A DNA stretch of 64,000 bases from assembly GCA_024516035.1 (NCBI GenBank), contig CM044959.1:31110189-31174188 (forward strand), given 5' to 3'. Positions 8,960-22,267 of the stretch are shown in pieces; position 1 is the first letter of the stretch; each line of letters opens with the position of its first letter. Source of the stretch: Bactericera cockerelli (Eukaryota; Arthropoda; Insecta; Hemiptera; Triozidae). A program made the position numbers and the translations under genes. The notes under the pieces were generated by a model. That model worked only from the letters and a program-made list of their open reading frames with translations. It was not told the origin of the DNA and did no database searches.

Positions 8960-11895
8960 CCCAGACAGCACAGTCAACTGGATGTATACCATACTGTTAG
9001 GTGGAAAAAGTCTACTTGCCCACCTGGAAATCAGCTGGAGATTTCCACCTTCCACCTGACCTCCACCTGGAAATCAACTGGAAATGAACTGGAAAGTAAC
9101 CCAACTTTTAACTGGAAGTCAGTTGCCCAAAGTCAACTGGATTTGTTCCACTTTTTCCAGCTACTTGTAGCGCTCTCTAGTGGATGGGTAGTAACTCACT
9201 ACCACAATGTTGACATACCTATTTACCTATACTGAACATTATACTACATAATAATCAAATGCTACGCTCTTGGTTTTGAGGTTGTGGGTTCGAATCCCAT
9301 TATATGCCTTTTTTTTCAAATAATAATAGTAATAAAAATACTAGAAACAAATGTATATTAGGCATAAATTCAATTTCAGTTATTTAATTTAGAGGCCATG
9401 CATTCAAATCTCATGAAGAATATTTTTTTTTTGTATAAAAATAAAGTAATAAATTTTAAATAGGTTTTTTTAACACGTACACACACACAATTTTGAGTAT
9501 AATTTTTTTTATATAGAAATTTGGAAAGAAAAAGAAAATAACTAATCTGTTTTAAACAACACAATTCAAATAAGACTCTTTAACATTATTATATTTTTAC
9601 AATAAGAGTGTTTATTATTAAAAAAAAATGTCCCAAAAGTGTAAAATGCACTATCAAATTTCCATCATGTCACAAGACCTTGTACCAATGTAAAGTATTT
9701 CCTAAGTAGGTATAATCTCTATATATAAAACTCAAAGTTATGCATGTCTGGCTGACTATGTCCTCTTGGGGTTACAATACCAAATGGTACTCTCACTGAG
9801 AGTTCACCCCCCCTAAGCCACCTTCAACATACTAGAAAATTATCAAAATTAAAATATCTAATACAATTTTCAAGTGCACTGGTAATCAAGTGGTTAATGC
9901 GCTAGTCAGATAATCAACCTAGCGTAGGGTTCCGTTGTTTCAATTTTTTCCTCATTATGGTTGTGACCACATAATAATAAGACTCTGAGGGTTAGGTGGT
10001 AGAAAATGCTTTGAGCATAACCTTTAACCTTACCTGGTGGTTACCTTCCAGTTAAAAGTGTTATTATTATTTTTATTGGGACACCGGCCATGAGAAAAAA
10101 CCTTAATGGTGACAAAATGCCAGGTTTTAGCTAGTATAGAAATAAAATAATGATATCCAATTATAAAATATGCTCATAACATGTACATAATCACAATAAA
10201 ATAATAATACTATGTAAATTAAAATATATTTCTTTTGAGAAACCAAAAATAACAAAGAAATAAACTAATAGCCAGCAGAAAATGAAGATGGGGCATGGAA
10301 TACACCAGTTTTCATGAAATTGCAAAAGTTAAGCAATGTCTAACGGGGTTGAACATGGATTAGTGAATGTTATTATGTATTTGTAATCCTTCATGACAAT
10401 TTATGTACTGCTGTGGCTAATTAGAATTGCTGGGTTGTTTGCTTTGAGAATTATTACCAAAAAACATTGTTATACTTAAATTAAAACAAAATTGACTTGT
10501 TAAGACTAGTGAAATTATAAAACACAATAGTGTGGAACACTTTTTTTAAATAGATATAAAATTAACTCAAAATTTAAGGGCCTTCATAGTAATAAGGTGG
10601 TAGAGAGAGCACAATAGTTATTATTGTTATTATGAACAGTGCACAGTAAATTGGCCAATTAATTTTAAATCAAGTAATCAGGAAGCATGTCACAAAGTAC
10701 CTAAACATCATTTTTTAGTGTGGCAGAACCACCTATCAGTGAAATATTCATTTTATAATAATATGTATTGTACATCTAAATAAAATCCACAGAGTGAAAA
10801 ATTTCACTATCTAGCACTATGCATTCAGCTGTTTCTTTGCTTGAACCAGAACCTTTTTTTAGCCAACCTATGGTCAAGAGATCTTGAGCATAAAAAATTC
10901 TGTTTCCCTTAACACATGAGACTAGCATTCATGGTCCTACTTTGGCTTGGCTAGGCTAGGTGAGATTAATATGGGTAGCTGGTATGATTCCAAGTGAACT
11001 GAAGGTGTTAATCCCACTGAAGGTCCAGGAACAGGAGAGTGCAGAAAGTTCGTTAGGGTCCAAGTGGATGTCTCTAGAAATGGATGGTTATTGTCAGATG
11101 AAAAAGGTGATCCAGTATTAACTGCTTCTTGTCCTCTTTCTTCTGTCACGATTTAGATAAACTAAAGAACTATTTTTTGAAACATCTCGAAAGCAAATTT
11201 GGAGTTCAGAAATGACAAAGTAAACACTATGATTGTCCTCTTTCTTCACAAAGACAAAGTAAAAAATGATATTTGTATTTAAAAATGTTCAAAACTAAAT
11301 AAAATACCTAATATTTAAGAGAATTATTAATTATTTAAAACAATTCACAATTTGTCACAAAAATATCACAATTTCTGAATTTCCTTCAACAAAGGACGAG
11401 TTTTATCTACGAGTTTTATCTAAACAGTTCCAGTAGTTATAAAAAAGATCAAAACTAAATAAAATGATATTTGTATTTAAAAATGTTCAAAACTAAATAA
11501 AATACCTAATATTTAAAAGAATTATTAATTATTTAAAACAATTTACAATCACCAATATCACAATTTCTGAAATTACGACAGATCAAAGATGGCGTCTTCA
11601 ACAAAGGACGCGTTTTATGTAAACTGGAAAAATATGGAACATTTCCAGCTGACTGGTCAACTGACTAAATTCTACTCATGTCCTAGCTGGAGAGAGTCGT
11701 TATATTTCCAGCTGACTGCCCAGGTGACTGAGTCTAGATGGATTTTTGTTGGAAATATCCAGGTGGCTGGTCAACTGATTTAATCCATGATGGAAAAATC
11801 CAGCTGTCGGGACAGTTGGAGGTCCAGTTGACTTTATACACCTGGATATTTCCACCTTAAATCCAGACTGGAAGTCAACTGCCGTGCTGTCTGGG
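8960..11895 (+). mobile_element. Element B: inverted copy of element A
   Basis: Begins CCCAGACAGCACAGTCAACT at 8960 and ends with the complement of CCCAGACAGCAC at 11884-11895. It matches the reverse complement of 2628-5333 over its whole length with scattered substitutions and indels; 2936 bp against 2706. Ends are rich in CAGCTGG/CAACTGG/CCAGCTG motifs. No intact transposase. Flanking 8-mers (TGATTATG and TGTATTCA) do not form a target duplication, even allowing for an inversion with element A. Confidence 0.8.
9873..10085 (+). mobile_element. tRNA-type SINE (family C) inside element B
   Basis: GTGCACTGGTAATCAAGTGG, TTAATGCGCTAGTCAGATAA, then CCTCATTATGGTTGTGACCA and TGGTTACCTTCCAGTTAAAA. 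Same position as in element A. Confidence 0.6.
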
Positions 11896-14800
11896 TGTAT
11901 TCAACTTGCCTACGGTACTTTTGCAATGCTTGATCACAACTACCAAATAACATACTGATCTGATTTACACTCGTTTAGCTGATAGTTCAATACCTGTCAA
12001 TGATTAGAAGACAAAAATCTTCGAATACAAAGTGACCTAAATAATTTCGGAGAAAGTGATCCACGTACCTATCGGGTGTATTCACATAACTTTTTAAGTC
12101 GAACTTACTTGGTGACAATTATTTTATCTATCACCTACTCACAGTTCCTATGATTCACAGAAAATGCCAGGAGAGTTCTAAAATATGCAGAGAAGTGTTG
12201 AAGAGTTTGTTCTAAAATTATGAGTGTTTCACATACTTTGTTAAATCGTAGTCATGAAACAACTAGCCACTTTAGACGCTTGTAGTCTAGTTTGTAGCTT
12301 GCCCATCCTGAAGTATGCATCCGGCATCCCATCTGATGGGAGAGAAGTGACACAAGTCTGATACTATAGTAACAGAGTCCACCACAGCAGCGATCATTAT
12401 AATTCCGGCCTAAGTATAATTTATAATGTAATATGTCATGATTTTATTTTTATTTAACTTTTTATCCGTATTGGCTTTTCTTAGCCCACGAAACCAACAG
12501 GTACGTGGAATATGTGGAACTATTTAGCAGACAATACTCATATTATTATCATGAAGTTGAACACACAGACAGACATACATACAAGAAAACCGTTCGCTTC
12601 TCCTCTCCCAATAGGATTTGAACTAGCTCAGACGTAATAGTTTCAATTAAGTTAGCTCAAGGTCACCGTGCCGACAGCAGAGCACTGATAATCATGATAA
12701 CAAGCAGGCTCGAGTAGAGAAGGGGAGGGGTGAATTGCCCCTCCCTGAAATCACTGTAGACCCTACTCTCTTTTCTCAAATGAAAGTCCAACTAGACGAT
12801 TTTTCATTGGACACTTTAAATGCGACCTTTAAGCCACATTGGTTAGATTTCTCTTATCCTGTCTGTTCTCTCTTCCACTTCTGAAGGATACCCTCGAAGG
12901 TAGTTGTACATAAATCCCCATTTACATAAGGAGCCTAAAAATCTACATTTCCGTCGGGTTTGAACCACGGTGCTCCAATTGCAAGTCTCGTACTATAAAA
13001 AGCCATACCTATCAAGTCAAATGTTGATAGGTGTGGCTTGATAAAGATTGGAAATGCGCTTTTGTAAGCTATTTACATATTTTAATATAGGTATTATTCT
13101 GAGTTCGGTGTTTTGAATGTTACGTCAATTTCAGTCGTGCAAGGCGGACGTCTAGTTTGGTACGTAGCTAGCTGTCTAATCAAACCTGCGGTACCGCCCC
13201 TAGAACCTGACGCGGCAACATCATTACACACGATGCTAGATCATCTCGCTACAACTGATAACGCGCGAGATTTCCGATATCACTGTTTATTGCCTCGTAA
13301 TTACCTAAATACAAGCATTGTGTTACCCTTTGACTTGGCTTCACACAGGTCTATGGACTATTCTAGCACAGTGTTGACGTGTAGGCAGTTTCTAATCAGC
13401 CACACCCTCCTCGTGATGACCTATTTAAACTTTAATCCTGTCCACACGTTGACCGTTTTTTTTTTTCTTCTCATAAGCGTGTTCTTTTCCATGTGAATAA
13501 CTCACTATAGGTATGAAGTATATGTACAATACATTATAAACATCGACTTATTCACACAGTTATATCATATCGATACTAGGTAGTATGTACAATTGTACAA
13601 TACCTCCTCTTGTAAAAACTGTAGGCTGTGTGTGCGCGTTCATGGCAAAACGTCTTAACTGATAAATAAAATAAATCTCTTCGAATTTGAGTTATTACTT
13701 ATTAGTGGATATCCATCACTCTGTCTTTCCCAAACCTACTTGAGGTTGGGACTGGTCAACTCTTCCTCATAGTTGAGATTGTTTGGTTCTGACACTCCTT
13801 CCACAATTTAAAGCTGGATGCCCTTGCCCAACGCCGACCCTGGTTAGGGCGCCAGCGATGTGTCGTCTCTTGGTCTGACAAAGCTGTCTGTTTGACGTCC
13901 CCCTTTGAGACTACGATGTACTGTTACAGCAACCTCTAGGTCATTGGAGACATAACTCTCAAAGTATTATTGCTCACAATGCTCACTCTTAATGTGCTTT
14001 ACGGCGCAATAGGGGTTAATTTTTACCCATGACTGACCTCTAAATCCTCTAATGTACACAGTTTAACCCATTCAAACTCAAGAATGTCACCATAGCATAA
14101 TTGCTCTGCCAAATAGATTTAGGTCTGTTATGTTATTATTAGTTTCCAAGTTATTCAAGGCCTCTGCTTATGACATACGCGAGTTTTAGATGAAGATGAG
14201 AAATTTATATGGTAGGCATTTTTTTCACTGTCATATGTGTGATTTCTATTTCAGTTCTCTCTTGAATTCACGACATGAACCAACATTTTGAGCTTGTTAG
14301 GAGGCACATGGCGTTCAGTATTTGTATGATTTAGGGTGTTTTTTTTATTATATTATTAATAAAATCAAAACCAGCTTTCATAGATTTGTGTTTGTGTATG
14401 TCAATAAAATGAATACAGGACGAGCTTTTAATCCTTCCTGATACAAGGACAAGGAAAATAAAACGGCTTTCCTTCCAGTTTCATAGCATAATCCAACCTC
14501 ATCTGAACAGCTCAAAATTTTCTTCTTCGAGAAGTAATTGAATGGTAATATAAGATCAGTCAATAAAAAAAAAAAACAATGATTTGGAATTTAAAATCTG
14601 AAGAACGATGCTAGATAATTTTATTTTGAATATGAGAAACACACATATTTTACACAAGAATACGTCTAAAAAGACGTAAATTTAAGAGTAAGACGTGAGG
14701 CACATGATAACAAAAAAATAAAATCAGAATTATTCTCAAGCATAAATTTTCATTAGCTACTTCGGCAGATTATTATAAATTTTACTGTTTTTTTATGGTT

Positions 14801-15600
14801 TTTTTTTAAAATCTAAAATTACTCAACGTTCATTTAAAATGAGAAATCCACGTGCAAACAAAAAATTGTCAGAGGTTTACTCTAAGAAATATGGATAGGA
14901 GAAAATGAAGGGTTATTGACTCATTTTCTCAACTGAAGAGGGTTTAATCTATGTGAATATCTAATCTAACCTATCAAACTAGAAATTTTACTAAAATAAA
15001 TAGATCAAATTTCGAGTTTATTGCTCACAGCCAATCATGGCTAGCTGTTAGGTTTTTATTAACACTTCTTCATTATTTAACAATGTAATTAATTCTAGGA
15101 ATATCACTATGTAAGTATGTTATACTTTCTTTTATAAATGAAATGTTTTCAAAGCCCTCTAAAAATGTTGCTCAATTTTTTTTACCAAGATCTTAGTAGC
15201 TATCTCAAAATTATAAAAGTGAAAAGAAATACATTTTCTGAGGAAATTTGGCTGTGGTATTATATCACATGTTGTATTTCCTCAACAGGGCACAGTTCAC
15301 ATCTGAACTTGGAAATATTTTTCAATAAATGCAACAAGAAAAAATCTTGTGTCTGTAAGAAATGGCTATTTCTTAACACATTTATAATTGAGTAGAAAAT
15401 ATAAATCAAGGTAACAAAGATCACAACTACAGCTAATGATGTATCTAGAAAAGCAACAGAAGTAACAAGTTCAATTTTGTGAAGAGGCTGTTTTCATTAT
15501 TTACTTTTGGTGTGGGGAGCTTTTAGAAAGCATCAATAGAATATGCATCAACTTTTGCCTGTCGAGTACATGTATCTCTGTTTGTCAACTTCACGTGAAA
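11896..15600. other. Intergenic, mostly unrecognised
   Basis: No conserved gene seen. A decayed piece of the tRNA-Gly SINE body lies at about 12245-12365 (CATGAAACAACTAGCCACTT, TGATGGGAGAGAAGTGACAC). Around 13735-13875 there is AAAGCTGGATGCCCTTGCCC followed by AACGCCGACC, a motif that resembles one I have seen in repeats of other animals, but I cannot name the family. A 127-codon open frame at 13113-13493 shows no recognised domain and is not called. The remainder is plain AT-rich sequence. Confidence 0.5.
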
Positions 15601-15688
15601 CTGGTATCCTTGTGCAAACCAAACAAACCCCAACCACAGAAGTCTTGTTGACTAACACTAACAGTAGATTTTCATCATGCCATGGGAA

Positions 15689-15694
15689 TTTATT
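15689..15694 (-). terminator. Candidate poly(A) signal for ANT
   Basis: TTTATT on the plus strand gives AATAAA on the minus strand about 410 bases past the ANT stop codon. The motif alone is weak evidence. Confidence 0.35.
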
Positions 15695-16105
15695 GGAGAA
15701 ATATACCCAAAAATAAAACTTGTTAGGTTAACTCCCTAAAGTAAAATGCTGGGGGCTGCTCGATCATACTAAGGCTCCAGTTCCTTGGTAACAATAAATT
15801 TGGGGGAGGAATCGCACAAGGGACAAAGTAAGTTTCATAAGTTAACACTGAACGCAGCTTCTTTTCAAAGTTAAACTTCACTTCACATGTAAATGGGTTG
15901 GAAATGTGTACGAAAAAAAAGAGGAAAAAAACGTGTCAGCAAGACCTTTGAACCCTAATCTGCTAGTTAGGAGGCAGGGGCGCCCCCCAAGTCACAAAAG
16001 ATGGGCTGTTTTTTGTTTTTACATACAAATATCGCTCGAGGTGTAATATTCTCATTTCTGTTCTTATACTTATACGGAGCAAGGGTAGGAGTGGGAGGGT
16101 GATGT

Positions 16106-19100
16106 TTAGACCAACAGTTTCTTGAGCTCATCATAGAATACCAGCACAAGGGCACCACCAGTACCTCTCAGCACGTTGGAGAAAGCTCCCTTGAAGAAGG
16201 CACCACCACCTGAAAATAAATAACAAACACAGGGTAAGTAAATAATTCACTTGGCACAGTCAATCACCTATAAGATATTAGTTTACAAAGCCTTAGACCT
16301 AACCCTTTCATTGGATTATTTATTAACAAGAGGGCAAAACCCGTCTCTTTCAGATATACCTTCAAAACTTCTAGTTACAACTCAACAACATTGAAAAAAT
16401 CAATAAATGAGGAATATTAAAATTATCAATGAAACTCTTACCTTCAGTCTTGAAAATAACAGCCCAGCAGTGCAGGGTTCCCTTGTAGACCATATCAGAT
16501 TTTCCACGTCCAGACTGCATCATGAGACGCCTTCTGACAGTGTCAAATGGATAGGACACAATACCGGCAACAGTGGTTACAACCTGGTGAGAACAAGAGA
16601 GTTAATATTTGTGGAGGGTATATAGTTTTATAGGTGAGAAAAACAAGGCATTGAAAGGTATCTAAAAGTTCTGTGTATATCAAAATCTTTTTTTCTCTTT
16701 TTCTTGGAAGATTTTAGAAGAGGTGTTTTAGAGCTCACTTGGTTAACTGTTTTTTTTTCTACTATCTTTCTATTTATCTTCAATATACAAGTACTTTTCT
16801 TTCCCCTAAGAAGGGGAAAAAGACTAAATTTAACAATTAACTGAGGATGTTTTAAAAACCCTCTAAAATTCTGTGTTTTGAACATTCTTCCAATTTTTTA
16901 AGTGTAAATACTCATTCTGTTCCTTTCAGACAGAACAAAAATCATCTATAAAAGAAGTTACAACTAATAAATTAAAGGGAAAATTGGCTTGTGTTTTTCT
17001 AATTGTGGTGGACAGACTTAGGTGTTATCTTTGATTGCAGTAGTGAAATTTTATGAGGGGGATGCACTGTGGTCAAAAATGGGAAAAGATATTAACATTA
17101 ATTAAGTGAATCTTTATGAGCTTTACAGTACATAGAATTTTACTTTAGACTCAAGTTGGACATGAGAATATATGGTTCAGGAAAAAATCTCAGCTTGGTA
17201 AGAAACAAAAATCTCAGCTTGGTAAGAAACTAGAAAGTCCATTAACCAACCCCCCCCTCCACCAGAGGGGTAACTCTTAGGGTTGAGAAAGTAACCACAG
17301 ATAATCATATCTATGGGTATTAATTTTCTTATGTCTAATGGGTAATGAAAATGAGATAATAATTTGTAGTATAAAAAGTGAGCATTCAAGTTACCTGGGC
17401 AATACCCCATGAGACAAAGAATCCAGCATTCTTGGGGTCTGGCAACATTCCCTTGGCGGTGTCAAAGAATCCAAAGTAGGATGCACGGTAGATGATGATA
17501 CCTTGCACAGACACTCCAAAACCACGGTACAGACCAACAAGACCATCAGACTTGAAGATCTTGGTCAGACAATCTGCCAGACCATTGAACTCCCGACCAG
17601 CACCAGCCTTACCTACATCAGCACCCAATCTGTAACAATCAGATACCTACATTTTTTTATTGCAAAAAAAGACACTCTAAATTTAACATAATTCTAATCA
17701 ATATTATTCATGGTTTTCTTTAAACTTCTAATTCTATTCTATGAAACCTCTAGTTTAGCATTTGTCTACTTACAAATTCTGGAAAGGTTAGAACTTTAGC
17801 ATTTTTCTCAACCATATACATATTTAAAAACAATAAATAGATAAAGAACTCTCAATGCCCTCTGGGCATCTTATGTGAAACACTTACTAAAAAAAAAAAA
17901 AAAAATGGTGGACACTATAATGCTTTTAGCATGGTGCCTGCCATTTTCAATCAGCTCTCGATATCTATGGTATGCCAAGATGGCTCATCTTATCAACTAG
18001 TTGAAAATTGAAACTTGGTACAAACCAAAAAATGAAGGAAAAAAAAACTAACTCCTTATGAAATGTAACTTGATATATTTTGTAAGTTTTGGTAGTCACA
18101 TTTAAAACTCACCGAGTACGGGCAAAGTCCAGGGGGTAGACAAAGCAGAGGGAGGTGGCTCCAGCAGCACCACCAGAGGCCAAGTTACCGGCAAAGTAAG
18201 CCCAGAACTGGTCTTTGCCAATTCCTCCAAGGAAGATCTGCTTGTACTTGTCTTTGAAGGCAAAGTTAAGAGCCTGGGTGGGGAAGTAACGGATCACATT
18301 GGCCATGTTACCACGCCAGTAGGCGGTGAATCCCTGCTCCTTGGGGATACGTACAAAACAGTCAACCATACCTGAAAGAGGAAGGAAAACAATTCTAATA
18401 ACTAAGAAAATAAACAAATGCCATTTTATTTGGATGGCTACCAGGACAGTTGAACTATTAATACCACATTGTGAATATGGACAGTCAGAAATTAGTCATC
18501 ACTCATCCTTTAACATAACAAGTCTTATTAAATATGATTAAGAACAATTCCTGAACAGAACACAGATATTATTTGTTAGGTACGGTTCTTACATGATACA
18601 AAGGATTTTCAGAATACATTGAGCTACAACAATACACCATTCATAATATCCAGGAAAAAATAAGCAAATGGCATTAAAGGGTTGGGTGGAAGAGATTGTC
18701 AGAGTTTCAATCATTAAAAACATACCTACTGGTTATTTTAGAGGAAAATCTATCTCAAATAAGTAGGTCAGATCAAAAAATCTTGTGAAAACAAATCTAC
18801 TCATTTATTGAAATAAAGGTGACCAGCTAGAATTTGAAATGTTAAGACAACAAAGGTATCAAGCTATGTGTTACCACAATGTACGTTGGGGGAAAATATG
18901 TTTAGAACTCATTTCTGAAATATAAACTAAATACAGTAGACTTCCATTAACTGGGCATTCAATGGTGTGGAACTCCTATGTTCAGCACTATTCTTGAAAT
19001 AAATATGTACTATTGTTCATTTATTATGGAATCAGGTGTGCTTGTGTGTAACTATATGTATCAAGGTTTGTCTAAGTAAAATTTGACCATGGTAATCCAT

Positions 19101-21150
19101 AGGTATGTTCTTGGTTACTCATATTTGGTCCAAATCATCTATAAATGCTATTTGCTATACAAATCCCTCATTATTATAAACCAATAATCAGGAAAACTGG
19201 TAAACAACAGTGTACTGGTCCCAAACATGCAAGATTATTTGAAGTCTATGGTATACAAAAAAAAATCATACAGAGTTAGAAATTATTGTTAAAAATTGGT
19301 CTCAATTGAAAAGAATTACCTGGATTTTATTTTCTTTCATGTAAGTATTGTACATTTTTTCAGACATCTATTCTTTTACTGAGTACTATTTGAAGGGTCT
19401 ATTCTTGGGGAAAACATTACCATATTATTTTGTGACTTTATCATGATTTTGGATTTTAAAGTTAACCATAGTTATTGAGTAACACATAAAATGAAGTACC
19501 CAATATTGTAATTTCACATTGTAAATCCATGCCTTGGAAAAGCTATACCACAGGTCTTGTAGAATATGCATTTGCTTTCCTGATGCACTAAGTAATTGTT
19601 ATGAGCCTTGTTATACCATCACATTGAGGATACATATGCAAGGAACCATCATCATTAAAGAGCATGTATTGAACATCAGATATGCTATGACGGGGGGTGT
19701 CTTTGAGTATCTGTTTTATTTTTATGTCCCTACATTAATAATGTTCTATGAACTGACATGGAAAGCTATAAATAAACAGTCTGTTTAATCATCATTACTT
19801 GGGGTCAGCTAGTTTCTAATCATGTTACATAATTATGTATTACATTCATTAGCCTTTCAGGCAGTCTTATCTAACTTGCTTTTCATTTCAATTAATGGTT
19901 ATGGACTGTATTGCAAAATAAATCTTTCCTTTCCATCAAATTAATAATTAATGATTGGTGTAAGTAGAAAAGAGAATGAAAACCCCAGCACTTGGAGCCA
20001 GAAACCAAATTAGTCCAAGGTCTTGTAAAATAATGTTAGTTCATAAAAGAACAGATACTTTATTCCCATGAAGACTTGCAGGAAAAACCTAGCCATAGCT
20101 TCTAAAAAAAGTACTTCCAAAAGGTTTAATTTAATTCAGCAAAGGAAGACACCTAAACTCGGATAAATTTTTGTCTATGAATGTTAGAACAACTGAATAT
20201 TATCTCTTGTCCTTAACCTTCAGTGTCCTCTATGCAGTAAAAAAAACACGTCATCGCGATGTGTATTAGACAAAAAAGTAAAAAAAAAAGAAACAAAAAA
20301 TTTGCAGGCAAAAAGAATCGAAGTGTTAAGATTTTTATTCAACAATTGTAAAGAGCTCTATTAATATGCTCCAATATAATTATGTAAATCCATATTATCT
20401 CGCAAATAAAATGTAAATTTTGCGAATGTAAATTTAGACAATCTAAAACGTGGTGTGACCTGAATAGAAAAACATGGCCTAAAAACACCTTCTAGATTTC
20501 TTTCGAAGTGACTTTCAAACGAATGTTAAGTTTTCAAAATAATACATTTACTTTCGTGATAGTCCATTTCGTCATTTTCTGTCAAGTAATTAAAAAAATA
20601 GATAGAAAATAGAGGTAGATATGGACTTGAAACGGAACGGAATGTAGAGGAATTCAGCACTAGACACGGGGAAATGTCCGCCATTTTAAAACAATCCAAT
20701 CAATGGATTACTGTGAAAGAAGAGGTGACACTCGTTATCTAACATTAAGATAAGGAAAAACGAATAGGATATAGTTACAAATACCAACATAGAGAGCATT
20801 TAAAGCTGAAAAATTGATCTTACTCAGTAAAAAGTGACATAGCAATACGGAATATATCGTTTGAAGGGCGGTACTGGGACCAGGGTGTGGATTGACAACT
20901 AATGGACATGACAAGGGAGACTAGGAGAGGCCGGCATTTACTTACCTTTGTACCTCTGTTCTTCTGAGATTTGTTTGGAAATGTGCTGGACTTGGAGCAG
21001 AAGCTTGACACGCTCGATGGGGGCGACGGCGGTCTTGGACACGGCAGCCGAAATTCCACCGGCTAAGAAATCCTTGGCAAAAGCCACGGGGTCGGCTAAT
21101 GCGGGGGCCATGGGCATTGGAGCCTCCTGTTTTTGCACGGTTTTACTCAT
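16106..21150 (-). CDS. ANT: ADP/ATP translocase (mitochondrial adenine nucleotide carrier)
   Basis: Exchanges cytosolic ADP for matrix ATP across the inner mitochondrial membrane. Five coding exons with GT-AG borders: 20946-21150, 18113-18371, 17395-17629, 16442-16583 and 16106-16209; total 945 bases, 314 aa, the usual length. The three mitochondrial-carrier repeats are visible through PIERVK (aa 44-49), PLDFAR (about 148-153) and PFDTVR (245-250). The nucleotide-carrier signature appears as RRRLMM at 250-255, where most ANTs have RRRMMM. The protein ends YDELKKLLV. The start is the first ATG of the ORF and gives a typical N-terminus ([11 protein letters not shown]). There is no cleavable presequence, as expected. 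Intron 1 is 2.6 kb; the others are shorter. Orthology to insect sesB is likely, but insects can have several ANT paralogues and which one this is cannot be told. Confidence 0.96.
17188..17231 (+). repeat. Two-unit tandem repeat in ANT intron 3
   Basis: AAAATCTCAGCTTGGTAAGA is repeated directly within about 25 bases. Confidence 0.6.
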
Positions 21151-21610
21151 GTTTAAAATATTAGATGAAAACTAGAACTGGATTTTAAGTTCACAAAAAA
21201 CACAAAATCGTACAAAAAACGGAGTCCTACTTCGGGTAGAGCACGGGACTGAAAGACGGAGAAATGATTTGCCCCGTTGATCGATCGAAGAATGATTGCC
21301 CATGTTTAGAAAATACGATAGTTGAACGCTCTTTGAATTTTACGTATGAATCGCTAGGATGTAGTTGGATAGCTGTTCACTTTTATAATACTACATAATG
21401 TTGCCTTGTAATAGTTTATCTTTGAAAGGTTACTTCTGGTTCGAAACACGGATCGATAAATGAAACGGAGAAATGTTTTTCGCCACGTTTTGTCGTTCGA
21501 ATCGAATGAATCTGATTGCCCACTTGCTAGAAATGGACGAAATAGCGGCTTGAAGCTTTCATGACCCAGTTTGATATGCAATCGCTGGATAGGATAAGTG
21601 TACTTCTCTA
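21151..21610 (-). promoter_or_regulatory. ANT upstream region with a diverged duplication
   Basis: Directly upstream of the ANT start codon. Segments 21255-21390 and 21460-21605 share ordered blocks: ACGGAGAAATG, GATTGCCCA, TAGAAA and CAATCGCTGGATAGG versus GAATCGCTAGGATG. This suggests an old tandem duplication. No TATA box or mapped start site can be asserted; the promoter role is inferred from position only. Confidence 0.4.
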
Positions 21611-22028
21611 TTACAGTGTTCCTTTGATACGATTTTTACTTTAAAGTTTTTCAACGATCATAATTAACGAGTAATTTTCGACGTTTTTGTGGGCATGAAA
21701 TTCATTATGTCTGATTACAAATAGGAACTAAACCGTTAATCACGTTTTGTGTCTTTCACTGTTCTCGACGTTCCCAATGATATATAATTTAAAAGTTAAA
21801 GTTAATTTTTGTGGGTAAAATTCAACGGAGAATCGATAAAAAGCTAAGCGCAGATCATAGTCAGTTTTTAACGTTATTACGGTTCCAATTATTAAATTCT
21901 GCAATAGTATATGTGTTTTATTGTAAAAACACCGAAAAACAAAAAAGGTCATATTATCGCGAAGGTTACTCGACACAAATTTGATCGCATCACAAGTCTA
22001 ATGGTGGCTACCTAATATGACTCCCTAA

Positions 22029-22264
22029 CAGCACGTTCACACTAGCACCGGACGGTTTTTTTACTGGCCGGTTTTTTTTGCCGCTCCGGCAAAAAAAAAA
22101 CCGTGAGGCACATACAAATGAATTGATGTGTTCACATTACCACCGGTTTTTCTTCGACGGGAAAAAAACCGTTCACCGGTTATTTTACATACGGCTTTGT
22201 CATTGGCCCCCGGAGCGGTAAAAAAACCAGGCCGGCAAAAAAACCGAGTAGTGTGAACGGGCTG
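22029..22264. mobile_element. PIF/Harbinger-type MITE with TAA target duplication
   Basis: Terminal inverted repeats CAGCACGTTCACACTA at the left and TAGTGTGAACGGGCTG at the right, flanked by TAA at 22026-22028 and 22265-22267. The 236-bp interior is built of inverted CCGG...TTTTTT blocks that fold back on themselves. A 3-bp TWA duplication and GTTCACACTA-type ends are typical of PIF/Harbinger MITEs. It sits about 880 bp upstream of the ANT start codon. Confidence 0.85.
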
Positions 22265-22267
22265 TAA

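Noticed and set aside
13113..13496. 127-codon ORF in the 12-14 kb intergenic stretch
   Set aside because: No recognisable domain, no splice partners, no codon-use hint; length is compatible with chance.
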